Of a stretch of DNA of 64,000 nucleotides, positions 24,001 to 33,300 are shown in pieces. The stretch covers positions 72,065-136,064 of the forward strand of contig NW_003546469.1 in NCBI RefSeq assembly GCF_000090795.2. The letters run 5' to 3'. The DNA comes from Amphimedon queenslandica (taxonomy: Eukaryota; Porifera; Demospongiae; Haplosclerida; Niphatidae). The translations under genes and the position numbers were made by a program. Position 1 is the first letter of the stretch. Each line of letters opens with the position of its first letter. The notes beneath the pieces were generated by a model. That model was not told the DNA's origin and did no database searches. It was given only the letters and a program-made list of their open reading frames with translations.

Positions 24001-25188
24001 GGCAGATGCTAAAAACAATTGCAGTAAGGTTGAGAGGAGGCTAGAGAGATTGACCAATCAAGATGAAAAAAGACACTTGGGTATGTAAGCTATGTATCAT
24101 TAGTTTAGTACATTTTTAAAAATTTTCCGGCATTTGTGGATTTTGTGGCTTGTAAAATATATACATGTACTGTAATAAAAAATCTACATAGTTGACAAAC
24201 TTTTATTTTTTTCTACCAAAATTTCAAGCTATATATACTTTAATTTTTGTTAAAATTAATGAAAAAAAATGATGCAGTTTGTAACAACATAATAATTCAT
24301 ATTGATGTTTTTAGATGATCAAAGAGAGAGTCTAATTATACAGCAACTGTCTTTCCTTCTACCAAAGCTCCCTCCTCCTGCTGACATCAGAGAATTACCA
24401 CCTCCACTTTTATTGGACTCCGTTAGTTGCACTGATAGATGCTATAATAATTACACCATTATTGCTTCTCTCACTTTAGGATGATGAGGAAGAGGAAGAG
24501 AAAATTGAGTCTCTGAGAAAGAAAAGCTCCAGATTAAAAATGGATGACACTATGTTTGTAAAAGTTGAACTTAAAAGACCGTAAGATCAAAATATCAATA
24601 TTTTAAGATTATTTCCCTTTTATTTAGACACCAGCAGTCACGAATGCTTCGTTCTTCCGTCTCTTCCTCGCACTCCTGGCTACACGGCATGATATCACAA
24701 AAGAAAGCAGAGGAAATGCTGAAACCACACCAACATGGAACATTTCTAGTGAGAATTAACAGAAAAAAATTCAGTCACATATTGAGCTACAAGTAATGAA
24801 AAAGAGAGGGTGGAGGCTATTATCATTGTTGTTATTATTGCAGATCAAAAATTAAGGATAGTATCAATCATTTATCAATATCACAACTGCCAAACAGTAA
24901 GTATGTATTAAGTGGGGAGACAAATCCTCACAACAGCATTGACAATTTAGTGGAATATCATTATCAAGTGAGAAATTGAAGGAATATAATTATTTACATG
25001 TATTATATTGTGCAATTTTTTCAGGTTCCCATTCAGAGCAGTAATGATTTATTAGTCTTACCTTGTCCAGAAGACTGTGACGAAACTGAAAATGTAAATG
25101 AAATAATAATAATAATGAAAATTATTTTTAATATTGTTTGTAGGAAGTAAAAATTAAAATTAGTGGTAGTGCTCATGCCATTGTCTAA
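9042..25188 (+). CDS. Unconventional myosin with C-terminal SH2 domain
   Basis: About 25 exons give a protein of about 945 residues. The head (about 1-670) has the P-loop GESGAGKT (93-100; exon about 9799-9902), switch [10 protein letters not shown] (exon 9959-10065), [11 protein letters not shown], switch [11 protein letters not shown] (exon about 11670-11771) and the converter-side IRCLKPNK (exon about 13126-13208). The neck (exon about 23822-24080) has one or two IQ-like stretches ([20 protein letters not shown]) and a basic coiled-coil-like segment. A Pro-rich and then acidic linker follows. An SH2 domain lies at about 830-910: [14 protein letters not shown] (the phosphotyrosine-binding Arg is kept), FSHILSY and NLVEYHYQ, in exons at about 24629-24967. 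The head most resembles class III-like myosins, but no kinase domain is seen. Met 9042 is the first in-frame start; an unseen upstream exon is possible. Intron 13585-23619 is 10 kb, and phases match across it (AATGT|TTGTCAG). A likely poly(A) signal is at about 25202. Confidence 0.88.
12313..12520. mobile_element. MITE, TACCGTATA family, in a myosin intron
   Basis: The ends are ACCGTATAGTGGGTTT and AAACCCGCTATATGGTA. The interior has palindrome-like cgcgaattt/gaaattcacg runs shared with other copies in this window. Confidence 0.75.
13306..13345. repeat. (GA)n-rich tract
   Basis: A purine run of gagagag type in a myosin intron, next to the exon ending KRQ. Confidence 0.85.
13640..14230. repeat. 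Dispersed repeat, copy 1
   Basis: This AT-rich sequence contains two internal copies of a module with 'atcagctcaaact' and 'ttctagccattttgacaaaacttggccc'. Related copies lie at about 22915-23510, 46090-46440 and 55950-56400. I see no terminal repeats or coding capacity, so the class is unknown. Confidence 0.6.
14704..15401. mobile_element. CAGGGCGT-type element interrupted by a second copy
   Basis: The left end CCAGGGCGTGTCTAG and a right end near GGATACGTAC bracket two near-identical halves with 'ggccacacccac', 'gcggtaaaac' and 'caagccccctcagccccc'. A second copy (15014-15351) lies inside it. CAG-ended, C-rich elements of this sort resemble hAT MITEs, but I see no clear target duplication. 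Confidence 0.55.
15014..15351. mobile_element. CAGGGCGT-type element, inner copy
   Basis: The left end is CAGGGCGTATCTAGGAATT and the right end is CCTAAATACGCCTCTG, an imperfect inverted pair. Its interior closely matches 14704-15013. It sits inside the outer copy. Confidence 0.6.
15604..15790. mobile_element. Palindromic MITE, copy 1
   Basis: The left arm (GGATTCCAAATGACCAATGA) and right arm (TTGTTGGTCATTTGAAATCC) are long inverted repeats of about 45 bp around a short centre. A related copy is at 22724-22897 in the same myosin intron. Poly-A/T runs adjoin both. Confidence 0.75.
16374..16880 (-). pseudogene. Decayed third POT/SLC15-like transporter fragment
   Basis: Read on the minus strand, this encodes only the C-terminal part of the transporters found next door. 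It has [36 protein letters not shown] and [15 protein letters not shown], which align with the same region of the genes at 17233 and 19134. A weaker match ([10 protein letters not shown]) continues to about 16790 in another frame and fades by about 16880. The N-terminal two thirds are missing. After the conserved tail the frame runs into unrelated sequence. Confidence 0.75.
17233..18720 (-). CDS. POT/SLC15-like transporter, intronless
   Basis: An uninterrupted 495-residue polytopic membrane protein with about 10-12 hydrophobic segments. The POT (PTR2, MFS-type oligopeptide transporter) assignment rests on [17 protein letters not shown] (about 58-75), [11 protein letters not shown], the cytosolic [20 protein letters not shown] stretch (about 235-255) and [12 protein letters not shown] before the last helices. 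POT proteins move di/tripeptides or similar solutes with protons. I do not see the usual ExxER proton-coupling motif in the first helix, so substrate and coupling are uncertain. Met at 18699 (MAKNF) may be the real start, because the paralogue shares MAK but not the residues before it. It lies antisense inside the 10-kb myosin intron, next to a close paralogue with the same orientation, so tandem duplication is likely. Confidence 0.85.
   Translation of the reverse strand: MLRRNLTMAKNFNLVFITSFSAVLVLFWDHLLYFQFGIDWYSLKYNDHIVFALSSVYLFFPFFGLLADVWIGRYKAILMGTVLCFISWIMSGIGFIIQTLDGPYEVSLWLAYGISYLTQCAGLALFTANIIQYIIDQLVGASADELSTVIYWHCAASPLKSVPFSFANCFDTYNHLNLIMFVLSGVAVSLVLVSHSFFKHKLENISLIKNPVKLIVRVLCYARKHKYPENRSALTYWEEDVPSRIDLGKNKYGGPFTIEEVEDVKTVFRIIPLLIAVIGYLLNEEHYYHFSNNDTSFLACLQSNDILYNSGSLLLLLIYLYLFRVFFNKCIPNMLRRMSIGLVFALLSRIPLMLPFLSNAWKDFIFQILFALSYILVNPVSLEFTVAQSPVQYRGVMVGLWYASRQIGATLRICLSLIFHCEHHVICSDFYYYVTKVVLLVIILIAFVLLARCYKYRVRENDVNIYNIVEHTYQNYMRLEEEYNNQENSMDISSN
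18937..19143. mobile_element. MITE, TACCGTATA family, inserted in a transporter gene
   Basis: The perfect terminal repeats are TACCGTATAGCC and GGCTATACGGTA. The element is 207 bp and flanked by ATAT on both sides (18933-18936 and 19144-19147). The interior is a mosaic of ttcgcgaaagtt-like inverted units. It lies within the 3' coding end of the transporter at 19134-20522 and supplies that gene's new stop codon. Sequence beyond it (18846-18932) still encodes the ancestral C-terminus. Confidence 0.92.
19134..20522 (-). CDS. POT/SLC15-like transporter, tail truncated by a MITE
   Basis: A 462-residue paralogue of the gene at 17233, with the same landmarks ([67 protein letters not shown]). It is intronless and has the same membrane layout. 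After RENDIT the frame enters a MITE and stops. Beyond the MITE, minus-strand sequence at about 18846-18932 still reads [25 protein letters not shown] and a stop, matching the neighbour's [13 protein letters not shown] tail. About 30 cytosolic residues are lost and every membrane segment is kept, so the protein may still work. Removing the MITE and one ATAT copy restores the frame (NDIYEIV). As in its neighbour, the ExxER motif is not seen. Confidence 0.85.
   Translation of the reverse strand: MVMAKKLKVVFITSFSAVLVLLWDHLLSFQFGADWYFLKSNSHSKSFFYIGFLFYFFHPFFGLLADVWIGRYKAILIGTVLCFISWIMSGIGFIIQSCNGPYEALWLVYSLSSLVQYVEIALFTANIIQYTIDQLVGASADELNTVIYWHCFAFPMQYFLLILANCRNTYKHLNLIIFILSGVTVSLVLVSHSSFKHKLENISLIKNPIKLIVRVLCYARKHKYPENRSALTYWEENVPSRIDLGKDKYGGPFTEEEVEDVKTVFRIIPLFIAVIGYSISEEHYFHFSKNDASFLTCLLLNDALHNLCSLLLLLIYLYFVRVFFYKYIPNMLRRMSIGLVFALLSKSLYLLPFLSNTWKGLAFQILIGICYILVNPVSLEFVVAQSPMQARGVMVGIWYASWQIRSTLSYFIAFLFNCEHQDICSNFYYHLTKVILLLIILTVFVLLAKRYKYRVRENDITV
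20830..22430 (-). pseudogene. SRCR-domain gene remains
   Basis: On the minus strand, pieces of scavenger receptor cysteine-rich domains are readable, but not in one frame. At about 22200-22340 there are [20 protein letters not shown] and TVCNSGWGT. At about 21370-21500 there are [29 protein letters not shown] and [13 protein letters not shown], with stops between them. A separate piece at 20837-21046 ([14 protein letters not shown]) looks like an IPT/TIG-type extracellular segment. SRCR receptors are abundant in sponges. Some fragments are next to plausible splice sites, so a living but hard-to-model gene cannot be fully excluded. Confidence 0.6.
21079..21112. repeat. Short tandem repeat, TAATTATAATAG
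   Basis: Two to three tandem copies of an AT-rich 15-bp unit (ataatagtaattat), read directly. Confidence 0.8.
22724..22897. mobile_element. Palindromic MITE, copy 2
   Basis: The arms AACAAGATT...AATGACCAACAAAAAT and ATTTTTGTTGGTCATTTGGA..AATCTTGTT are inverted. This is the same family as 15604-15790, including the CCTACTCTTGTG central part. Confidence 0.75.
22915..23510. repeat. Dispersed repeat, copy 2, split by a MITE
   Basis: It shares 'gctaaacagcacctcatgagc' and 'ttctagccatttttgacaaaat' with copy 3 at 46090, then resumes after the MITE (23158-23372) with a 'tactgaggcagattaagg' and 'agtcagtacgct' tail also present in copy 3. This shows where the MITE inserted. Confidence 0.65.
23158..23372. 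mobile_element. MITE, TACCGTATA family
   Basis: The ends TACCGTATATATAGCGGG and CCCGCTATACAGTA are inverted. The interior repeats 'ccaaattaaaatccgcca' units. It interrupts the dispersed repeat described around it. Confidence 0.8.
23706..23770. repeat. (CATA)n-like tract
   Basis: Imperfect catacatg/catacaca units just before a myosin exon. Confidence 0.8.
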
Positions 25189-25201
25189 ACATTGTGCTCT
25201 T

Positions 25202-25207
25202 AATAAA
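25202..25207 (+). promoter_or_regulatory. Likely poly(A) signal of the myosin gene
   Basis: AATAAA 14 bp after the predicted stop codon. Confidence 0.55.
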
Positions 25208-25653
25208 GAAATAATTCACATAATCATTATCATCATTTTTGCTTTTTATTCCATTATTAATTATTAACTATTATTTATATACTATTACTTTATGATCTAT
25301 TTTATAAGAAAAATCCAGAGAAATAAGAGGAAGAGAAAGTAGTTGCAAAAAATTAATCACTACACAGAGTGCTATAAAACCGTAATTAATCAATTTAGGA
25401 TTGATCCATATCTAGTTGTTTACACTATTTAATATTACTGGTATTGTATCTGCACTGATACTGTTTCTCGAGTGAATCCACACGTAAATATGTTATTCCA
25501 AAAAGTTTATGTATTGTTAAAGTCAACTAATGATAGTTTATTGTTATTATAAAACAAAATAAACTGCAACAAGCAAATAATCATTATAAGTATCAATAAA
25601 AAGCACTTTTGGTTAAAACAAGTGCACAGAATATCTTTTTTTTTCAAAATATC

Positions 25654-28600
25654 ATGACTAAAATAGTGAGTGATCTGAATCATTATGATTATTTTATTGT
25701 ATTTTTATAGATCACTTTATTTCTGTTGGTGTCCATTGTTGTCTCTCAAGATATTAGTAGTACCACATTCTTTTTTGTTGCAAGTGGTAGTGAGGATTGT
25801 CATTCCATCACAAATTATGAATGCCATATTTTTTCAAATTATGCAAATCGATCTTTCCCTTCAAATTCTACATTTATCTTTTTACCAGGGATACATGTAA
25901 TACCTGGTAACTTTTACAGTTTTGCTCACTTCAAATATATAGCAATGAGAAGCTATTCTGAAGGTATCATGGACAAACCAAGGCTTTATAATATGTCAGT
26001 AATTATTCAAGACTCTGACATGATCAAAATTGAGAATTTAGAATTTGACTTTCTTAATTTGGTGAACAACAGTAATATTGAGGTGTATGGTGTTATTTTA
26101 AAAGGGATTTATTCTGTAAGTTTGTCATCTAGTAACGCTGTGGTATGCAACACAAGTTTTTATGGATCATACTTACCCTATTCACTTTTTTTTGAAAATG
26201 CTACTGTGCAACTAGAAAATGTTGTGATTTCAAACAGCAAAAGTAATGGCATATACATTGATCAGATAGGCAATCATTCAAATTTGAACAATGTAAGGAT
26301 ATGGTGTGATGGATGCTATGCACTTACAATTAAAGGGAGGCACTACAGTAGTTACATAACTGTTAGAGATGTAGTAGTAACTGGTGGTGAAATTCAATTT
26401 AAAAGCATTTTCAGTCATTTGAGTATCTCCAATTTTGAAGTCACTGCTTATCAAAATAAAACATGCAATGAATTCTTATTCTCAGTGGATGATTGTAGCA
26501 GTGACATAAGCATCACCAATTTAGCTGTAAATGAAGGACAGATTACAATAAAAATAACTGGAAATCATTTCACTATTAGAAATGTCACAGTAAAAGCTAC
26601 AAAAACAAGTGATGTCCTGACACTAGAAAGTTTCTTGTGTTCTCTTCTTTTTATTGATGGTAGCTCAAATAGCCACAATGTTAACATTATGGAGACCAAA
26701 GCAATTGGTGGAACAATTACAGTTGAAAAAATTACCAGCAATTTGAGTATTACTGGGCTATATACTGATGTTGCATTATTTGTGGGACACAACGGCAATA
26801 ACATAGATGTTAGCAATGTATATGTACTTGGTATGATGGACGTGATGTTTAACAGAAAAAATGTTACACTCAGGAATATTGTAGTAGGTTCTAACAATAA
26901 CTTTATCATTACTTTCGAAACTGAAATTTATAATAAGCCATGGAATGCATCAGGATTTACAGTACTAAACAGTGGTAGCAACATCAGGATCAGTAATGTG
27001 ACTGTTTATAATGGAATAGGATTGATAATGAGAAACAGAAACAACATTTCTCTCAAAAATGTCACAGTACATGTAACTGATTCATTCAACAAGACAAATG
27101 CAAGAAAATTCTTAGATCCAACGTCAGAAATACAACTATCAGGACTGGCAGTAGCCAACAATTACAATGGAATCACTTTAGAAAGTATTACTATAATCAA
27201 TAGCATGATGGCAGTAATTGGCAATAACAATGGCATCTTTATATCTCATATATACTTAATTTCATATGAACAATCTCAAGGGGTTTTTATAAGCAAAAAC
27301 AAAGACAACATTAAGCTCTCAGACATTATTGTAGATGGATATGCAGAAGTATTCATAAGTCAAAATGGTCATTACCTCACTATCAAGAATAAAATACATG
27401 CTTCTCAGTTCATTATCATGCAAAATGGTAATAATATTTCAGTAATTAATGTAACAGCAACAAACAACACAGGCTTATCCTTTCAATCAAATGGTGACAA
27501 CATTACATTAAGCAATGTTACAATCAAAGGAGTTTCAACTGGATGTGGATTAGATTTTCTTTATAACAAAAGCCCCCGTGGGCTCATAAATCTTATCAAT
27601 GTCACAGTATCTGAGTGCAATTGTGGAATTTATGCATATGGCCAGAGCCTTCTAAGTTTTACTGACCACCCTACGAACTTAATAAATAATACATCCATTA
27701 ATAATGGTGCTGGAATGCAGATTGGTAAAGGTATCATTTTAAAAAGTAACGTGGAAGTGAATTTTATTAATAATACAGCATATGGCGTTGGAGGGGCCAT
27801 TTATGTTGATATTTCTGTCCTCAAAATAGAAACACTAATTGAAGATTGCACATTTCAGAATTTTACACCAATATTTATGAACAATAATGCATTACTAGCT
27901 GGAAATGATGTTTATAATGGAAAAATTTGGAAATGCAAGGGAATAAATATTTTTAATACTATTAGAAGAGACATCAGGACATCACCATTCACTGAAGCCA
28001 TCAATTGCTCTGCTAACATATATCTTCAAAAATTTCCAACTCCTCTTTCCTCATACATTACATCAACTCCAATCGGTGTCTGCCTTTGTATTAATAACAC
28101 TACTACTACTACTGATTGCAATGCAAGATTCATTCACAAACAGTTATATCCTGGTCAATACATTAGCCTGCCATTAGTGACTGTTGGAATGTGCGGAGGT
28201 ATCAGTCCAACTGTACTTGTAATCACTAATACCAGCACCATTGAGGTTCTGCTTAATAGCAGTGACAGTCAAGAAACAAAACGTGAGTGTAAATATTTCA
28301 CATATCAATTGAAAATGGTCACCAGCAAAAGAAAAGGCACCTTTTTTATCAAGCATAGATTTGATAGCATTGAAAATCAATATCGCCTATACAATTCCTA
28401 TTTGACTGTTAATGTTTCATTTTTCAAATGTCCACTTGGTCTTGAATTGGTTTCCAAAGTCTGCCAGTGCAATGATGCACTTCATAATTCAGGTGTGGCT
28501 GAATGTGATATCCAATGGATGCCTCATCCCATTAGAAGATCTGGCAATAACTGGTTGTACTATAACCATGAGCATAACTGCACAGTCCTTCACAAACACT

Positions 28601-29961
28601 GTCCTTTTGATTACTGCAATGTCTCTTCTTTATATCTTAGTCTTAATGATGGAGACACCCAGTGTTCACATGAGAGGTCGGGCATCCTGTGTGGAGGATG
28701 CAAAGCAGGGCTCAGTCTCATGCTAGGCTCTAATAGGTGTCACTATTGTGATAACAAGTACCTTTCACTTACTATTGCTTTCATTGTGGTTGGTATAGCA
28801 TTAGTGGCATTCCTAACTGTATGCAATATGACTGTGTCTATTGGTAGTATTAATGGGTTGCTCTTTTATGCTAATATTGTCAAGCTCAATGAGGTTTATT
28901 TCTTTCCCAATGGAGCCAGTATACCAGTGCTGAGTCAGTTCATTGCTTGGCTTAATCTCGATCTTGGTATTGAGACTTGTCTCTACAATGGAATGGATGG
29001 CTATTGGAAAACATGGCTACAGTATGCATTCCCTATTTACATTTGGCTACTAGTGGGAGCAATAATAATTGGCTCTCATTATTCTACTAGGATATGCCAT
29101 CTCTGTGGCAATAATGCAGTTCCTGTTTTGGCTACTCTCATCCTAATGTCTTATTCTAAACTCCTTCAAACAGTTACAAAGTCTTTGATGAGTTCGACAA
29201 TAAACTGTGAAGGCGTTAAAGTGAAAGTGTGGAGTGTCAATGGGAATATTGATTATTTAAGTACCAAACACATTCCACTGTTTGTGACAGCAATGTTGTT
29301 CTTAACAGTTGGTCTAGTGTATACAGTAGTGGTGTTTACTGCTCAGTGGTTGCAGCGATACAGTGGTAAGTGTTGTAGTAAAAGCTCTTGTGATCCAGTT
29401 GTTAAACTGAAGCCATTCATTGATGCATATGTTGGTCCATACAAGGATAAGTACAGGTTCTGGACCGGCCTCTTTCTAATAGTCCGCCTCATACTAACAC
29501 CAGTATTTTCCTATACTACAACCGCTATACCTCAAGTTAACAATTACATAATAATCTTCATTGCTTCCGTTGCACTGTATCTGTCAAGAGGTATATATCG
29601 CTACAATATTCTAAATTTTCTGGAAGCTTTTTATTTTTCTAATCTTGGACTAGTTACATTACTCAATTTGCTTTCTAGTAACATGGGATTGAATGAAGAG
29701 ATTTCACTTACGATTACTGCAGCATCAGTTAGTTTGTGCTTCATTACTTTCAACATTACAGTTCTTGTCCATGTACATATTAAGAAATGCCATGCAGTCA
29801 TAAGCAAGAAGTTTTCAAAGAACAGAGCTAGATCCTGGGAGGAGTTTGACCTGATGGAAGATAACAGCAGAGACGAAACACAGTACTCACCATCACATAT
29901 TATTACAAGAAGAGAGTCCATGATTTTTGACTTCAGTATTGATAATGAACATACATTGTGA
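25654..29961 (+). CDS. Beta-helix ectodomain membrane protein, ~9 spans (family member 1)
   Basis: The model is a 12-nt first coding exon (MTKI, 25654-25665), a 45-bp intron with a GTGAGT donor, then one exon from 25711, giving about 1,420 residues. The junction restores a signal peptide (MTKIITLFLLVSIVVSQD). Residues about 50-780 are a long run of short Asn/Ile/Val-rich repeats (SNVTIKG, LRNIVV, ISNVTVYNG) typical of a right-handed parallel beta-helix, with many N-glycosylation sites. A Cys-rich collar follows (CPLGLELVSKVCQC, HCPFDYC, GILCGGCKAGLSLMLGSNRC). About nine hydrophobic segments then lie between residues 1010 and 1370. They include a conserved loop, KLKPFIDAYVGPYKDKYRFW, before GLFLIVRLIL. 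A cytosolic tail of about 60 residues ends the protein. It shares all this with the minus-strand gene at 50940. The function is unknown; a large adhesive or sensing receptor is my inference. Confidence 0.85.
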
Positions 29962-29978
29962 TCAGATACATTTGTATA

Positions 29979-29984
29979 AATAAA
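29979..29984 (+). promoter_or_regulatory. Likely poly(A) signal of beta-helix gene 1
   Basis: AATAAA 18 bp after the stop codon. Confidence 0.55.
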
Positions 29985-30392
29985 CACAAATCTCAGACTA
30001 GTTTTTACATGCTTGCGTAATTGTTAATTATCAATTTTGTAGTAATTCTTTAGAAAAATAGATGCACATTGTCTACTTGTACATTGCATGAACAAATTAA
30101 TAATCAAAAATGATCACATACAAGTAACAATATCATGAACCACTTATATGAAATAAATGTACATGCAAGGTACACAAAATGACTAAATGCAGAAAACAAG
30201 TAAGTTCACAATTACAAATGTATCAACTGTTGCTACTTGTAATATTTTACTGCACAACATCAAAAATAAACCAACATCTGACAAGAATTAAACAGCAGTA
30301 AATTATGCATGAAAATATGTAATAAAAGAATGATTAATAAATTGTAATGATGAATGAATAATGATTAATTATGAATGTAATAATAAGTTTCT
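29985..30392. other. Convergent intergenic gap
   Basis: About 400 AT-rich bases between the ends of two convergent genes. I see no gene or structured repeat in it. Confidence 0.6.
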
Positions 30393-33300
30393 TTACAAAT
30401 CAGCATTGTCATCATCATCAGCTTGAACTGACAAACGGTGGAACGAGATTTGGCTTGATCGTTTTTTCTTTAAAATAATAATGCAGCATATCAAAATCAC
30501 AGCTGATATAATGATGACAGAAAACACGAAAACAATAGGAGACACTATTTCAGTGACAAGGACGTATCCTATTATATAAAAAAATGAAATTGTAAATTTT
30601 CTAACCCAAATTACTGCCATTTTAAAACATGACATACACATGTATTTCAGCAAGATTTCAGGCATGTAACTATCCTTAAATTCTGGCAATAAATTAAAGT
30701 TGTTTTAGTCACCTACACCATATAATTCTAATGTGAGTCACAAAATCTACCAATATTAGAAACGTCACACATACAGGGCATGTTACAAATTACACATACA
30801 CAGACTGAATTAATTGCTTGCTAACCTACTGCCCCCAAGCTCAATAATTTTTGTACTACTATACCTGAACACATGTTTTACATTGTATGTGTACTAATAT
30901 AAACATGCACTAGTATCAGGGATGGTCATGTACATGTACACAATGTACTTGTATCAGGGATTAACAGCATAATGTAAGCATTAGCATATACATTATCACA
31001 ATAGTATCTATAGTGAGAGGCTTTTAAATGACAGCTTCAATGTACTCCTTCACTAGTTACTATTTGTAGAATAGCAACAATTGACCATTCAAGTCTTTCA
31101 ATAATGTGTACTTTTTCTACTTAAATTTTTATACAATAGCTACATGTACATGCATTCTCATAAAATGATTTCACTGAATTAGTTTCACATATCTACAAAA
31201 AACTGATATAAAAGTCAGATTCAATTGAATTCATGTAGGCACCGCCCCTTATTTTTAATTTTATCAATGCTGGAAAGTGGAAACCCAAGGATAAGTTTAC
31301 ACAGCAGTACCATCAATATTGTTTTGTACCCAATCATACTTGCATTTACAAATAAGCCATTATAAGAACACAAAAAGGACCTGAAAGTGTTATGAATTTT
31401 CTTCTCTGTAGCATTGTTGTCTAAATGCAGCCTGAATCCTAGTCTAGTGGCAGTCTAAAATGTTCTACATGTAAATAGGTTCTTGCACTAATTTTAAAAT
31501 AAAATCAAAAACACAGGCCCCCAGAGCAATAAGTATTCCAGTGACAGTCTAAAAGTGGGTAAAATTGTACATGCACATGAACAATAAGAGCACATACCAA
31601 TTTTATTTTTTCTTGTAGTTGGGGTACTGGAAGATGTTGCAGTAACTGTTGAATAGATACTACTTGTAGCTGGGCTACTGGAAGATGTTGGAAAAACTGT
31701 TGAAAAGATGCCATCTGAACAGCCACTTGCATCTTTAAGGCATAAACAATGGTCATATGAAATTGGAGTTTTAGGGACAACTGGAATAGTACCAATGTCG
31801 GTAACAAGGTTTACCTACAAGGTTTGTACATGTATTTAAAAAAGGTTGGCAATAATAACATGTTAAATGTACATGTATTACCTCTAATTCTAAAGTATCA
31901 ACATCAGTGCTATGAAAATTAATCATCAAAGAAATACCAAGTGATTCAGATAAAGGAACCTCAGTCGAATTAGTAACGATATTATCATAGATTAATTCAT
32001 CGTTTTCATCGTATACCCTAACATGAAGTCCAGGAGGATCATGACAAGGAAGAACTTGAAAATGACTTTCGTAGTTTAAAGTATTACAGATTACTGTATC
32101 ACAATCAGGATTTGTAGTACACTGCGGTTGATTTTGCGCTATATTTTTTAAAGCATTACAAATCTTAGGGTCAGTAGGAGAATTGGGAGAAGGACTTGGG
32201 ACAGCTGTTGATCTAGTAGGAATAACGTTTGATTCACAATGAGTTTTATCCAAAATAATTTGAGATTCAGGAACAAGGTAAAATGTTTTAGCAGGAGTAG
32301 TAACTGAAATCTATTTGTGAAAATATACAAAATAATGATATCACATAACCATAGTACTTACAGAAATAATCATTGAATAATTCCTGTGATGAACCGTGAC
32401 ACCCAAAGGAATTGATGCTTGTCCAAAAGGGATGCTCGTATTCTTCGATGAATCAAAGTATTGATTAAATATTATCAAATTAGTATCTACATTCCTGATG
32501 AGAAAAATAAAACCAGGCGGATTAGCGCAAGACTGGACTTCAGTTTCAATTTTATAATGAACAGGGCCAATAGTAAAGTTACACTCCAGTCCAGTACACT
32601 CTGTGTTATTGACACAGTCAGTTTCAAAAGGAGACACTCCTCTCTCAGGAATAGCATTGATTGAATCACACATACACCCAGATGCATTGAGCCCAATTGT
32701 AGCAAATGGTACAAGAGTGTTAGTTGTCCCATTGCTCAATAGTGTTGCCTAAATAAAAAAAAATATCATAAATGTACATGGATGAATAGCAAACATAATT
32801 ATATAAAAAATAATTTCTAATTTGAGCCAGCATGCTAAATACTTTACAGCACTTATACTTAGTTGGGATAAAATTTTGTGAAATTGTTTCTGGTAGGCAC
32901 TAGTGAAAAAAATTTGCAAAATGAGCTAGTGTTATATAAATTCAGTGAACTGGAATTTTAATAACAATCAAGAAAATTTCTGACCCATGCTACATGCATT
33001 TATAATTTTGCATTTAAAATATGCAACTTAGAAAAGTGATGATGATGCATACAGTATGAATTTAAATTACTAACACACAGGCATGTACACCTAAACCGAC
33101 ATGTACAATGTAACAATGTAAGTATCAAGATGACAAACATATACATTTCTAATTGTTTGAAATGTGCGCAATGATAGACGAAATATAAAACTAAAAAATG
33201 TAAACTAGAACATATTCTATGATGCATCTTGTATAACAACTGCAAGGGTACAATATCAACTGCATCTGTTTAAATACTTTACTTGAACAGATGCAAAATG

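Noticed and set aside
32461-32664. Open frames antisense to or offset from the five-Cys receptor exons
   Set aside because: They are shadows of the real exons, whose frame, phases and Cys pattern are consistent.
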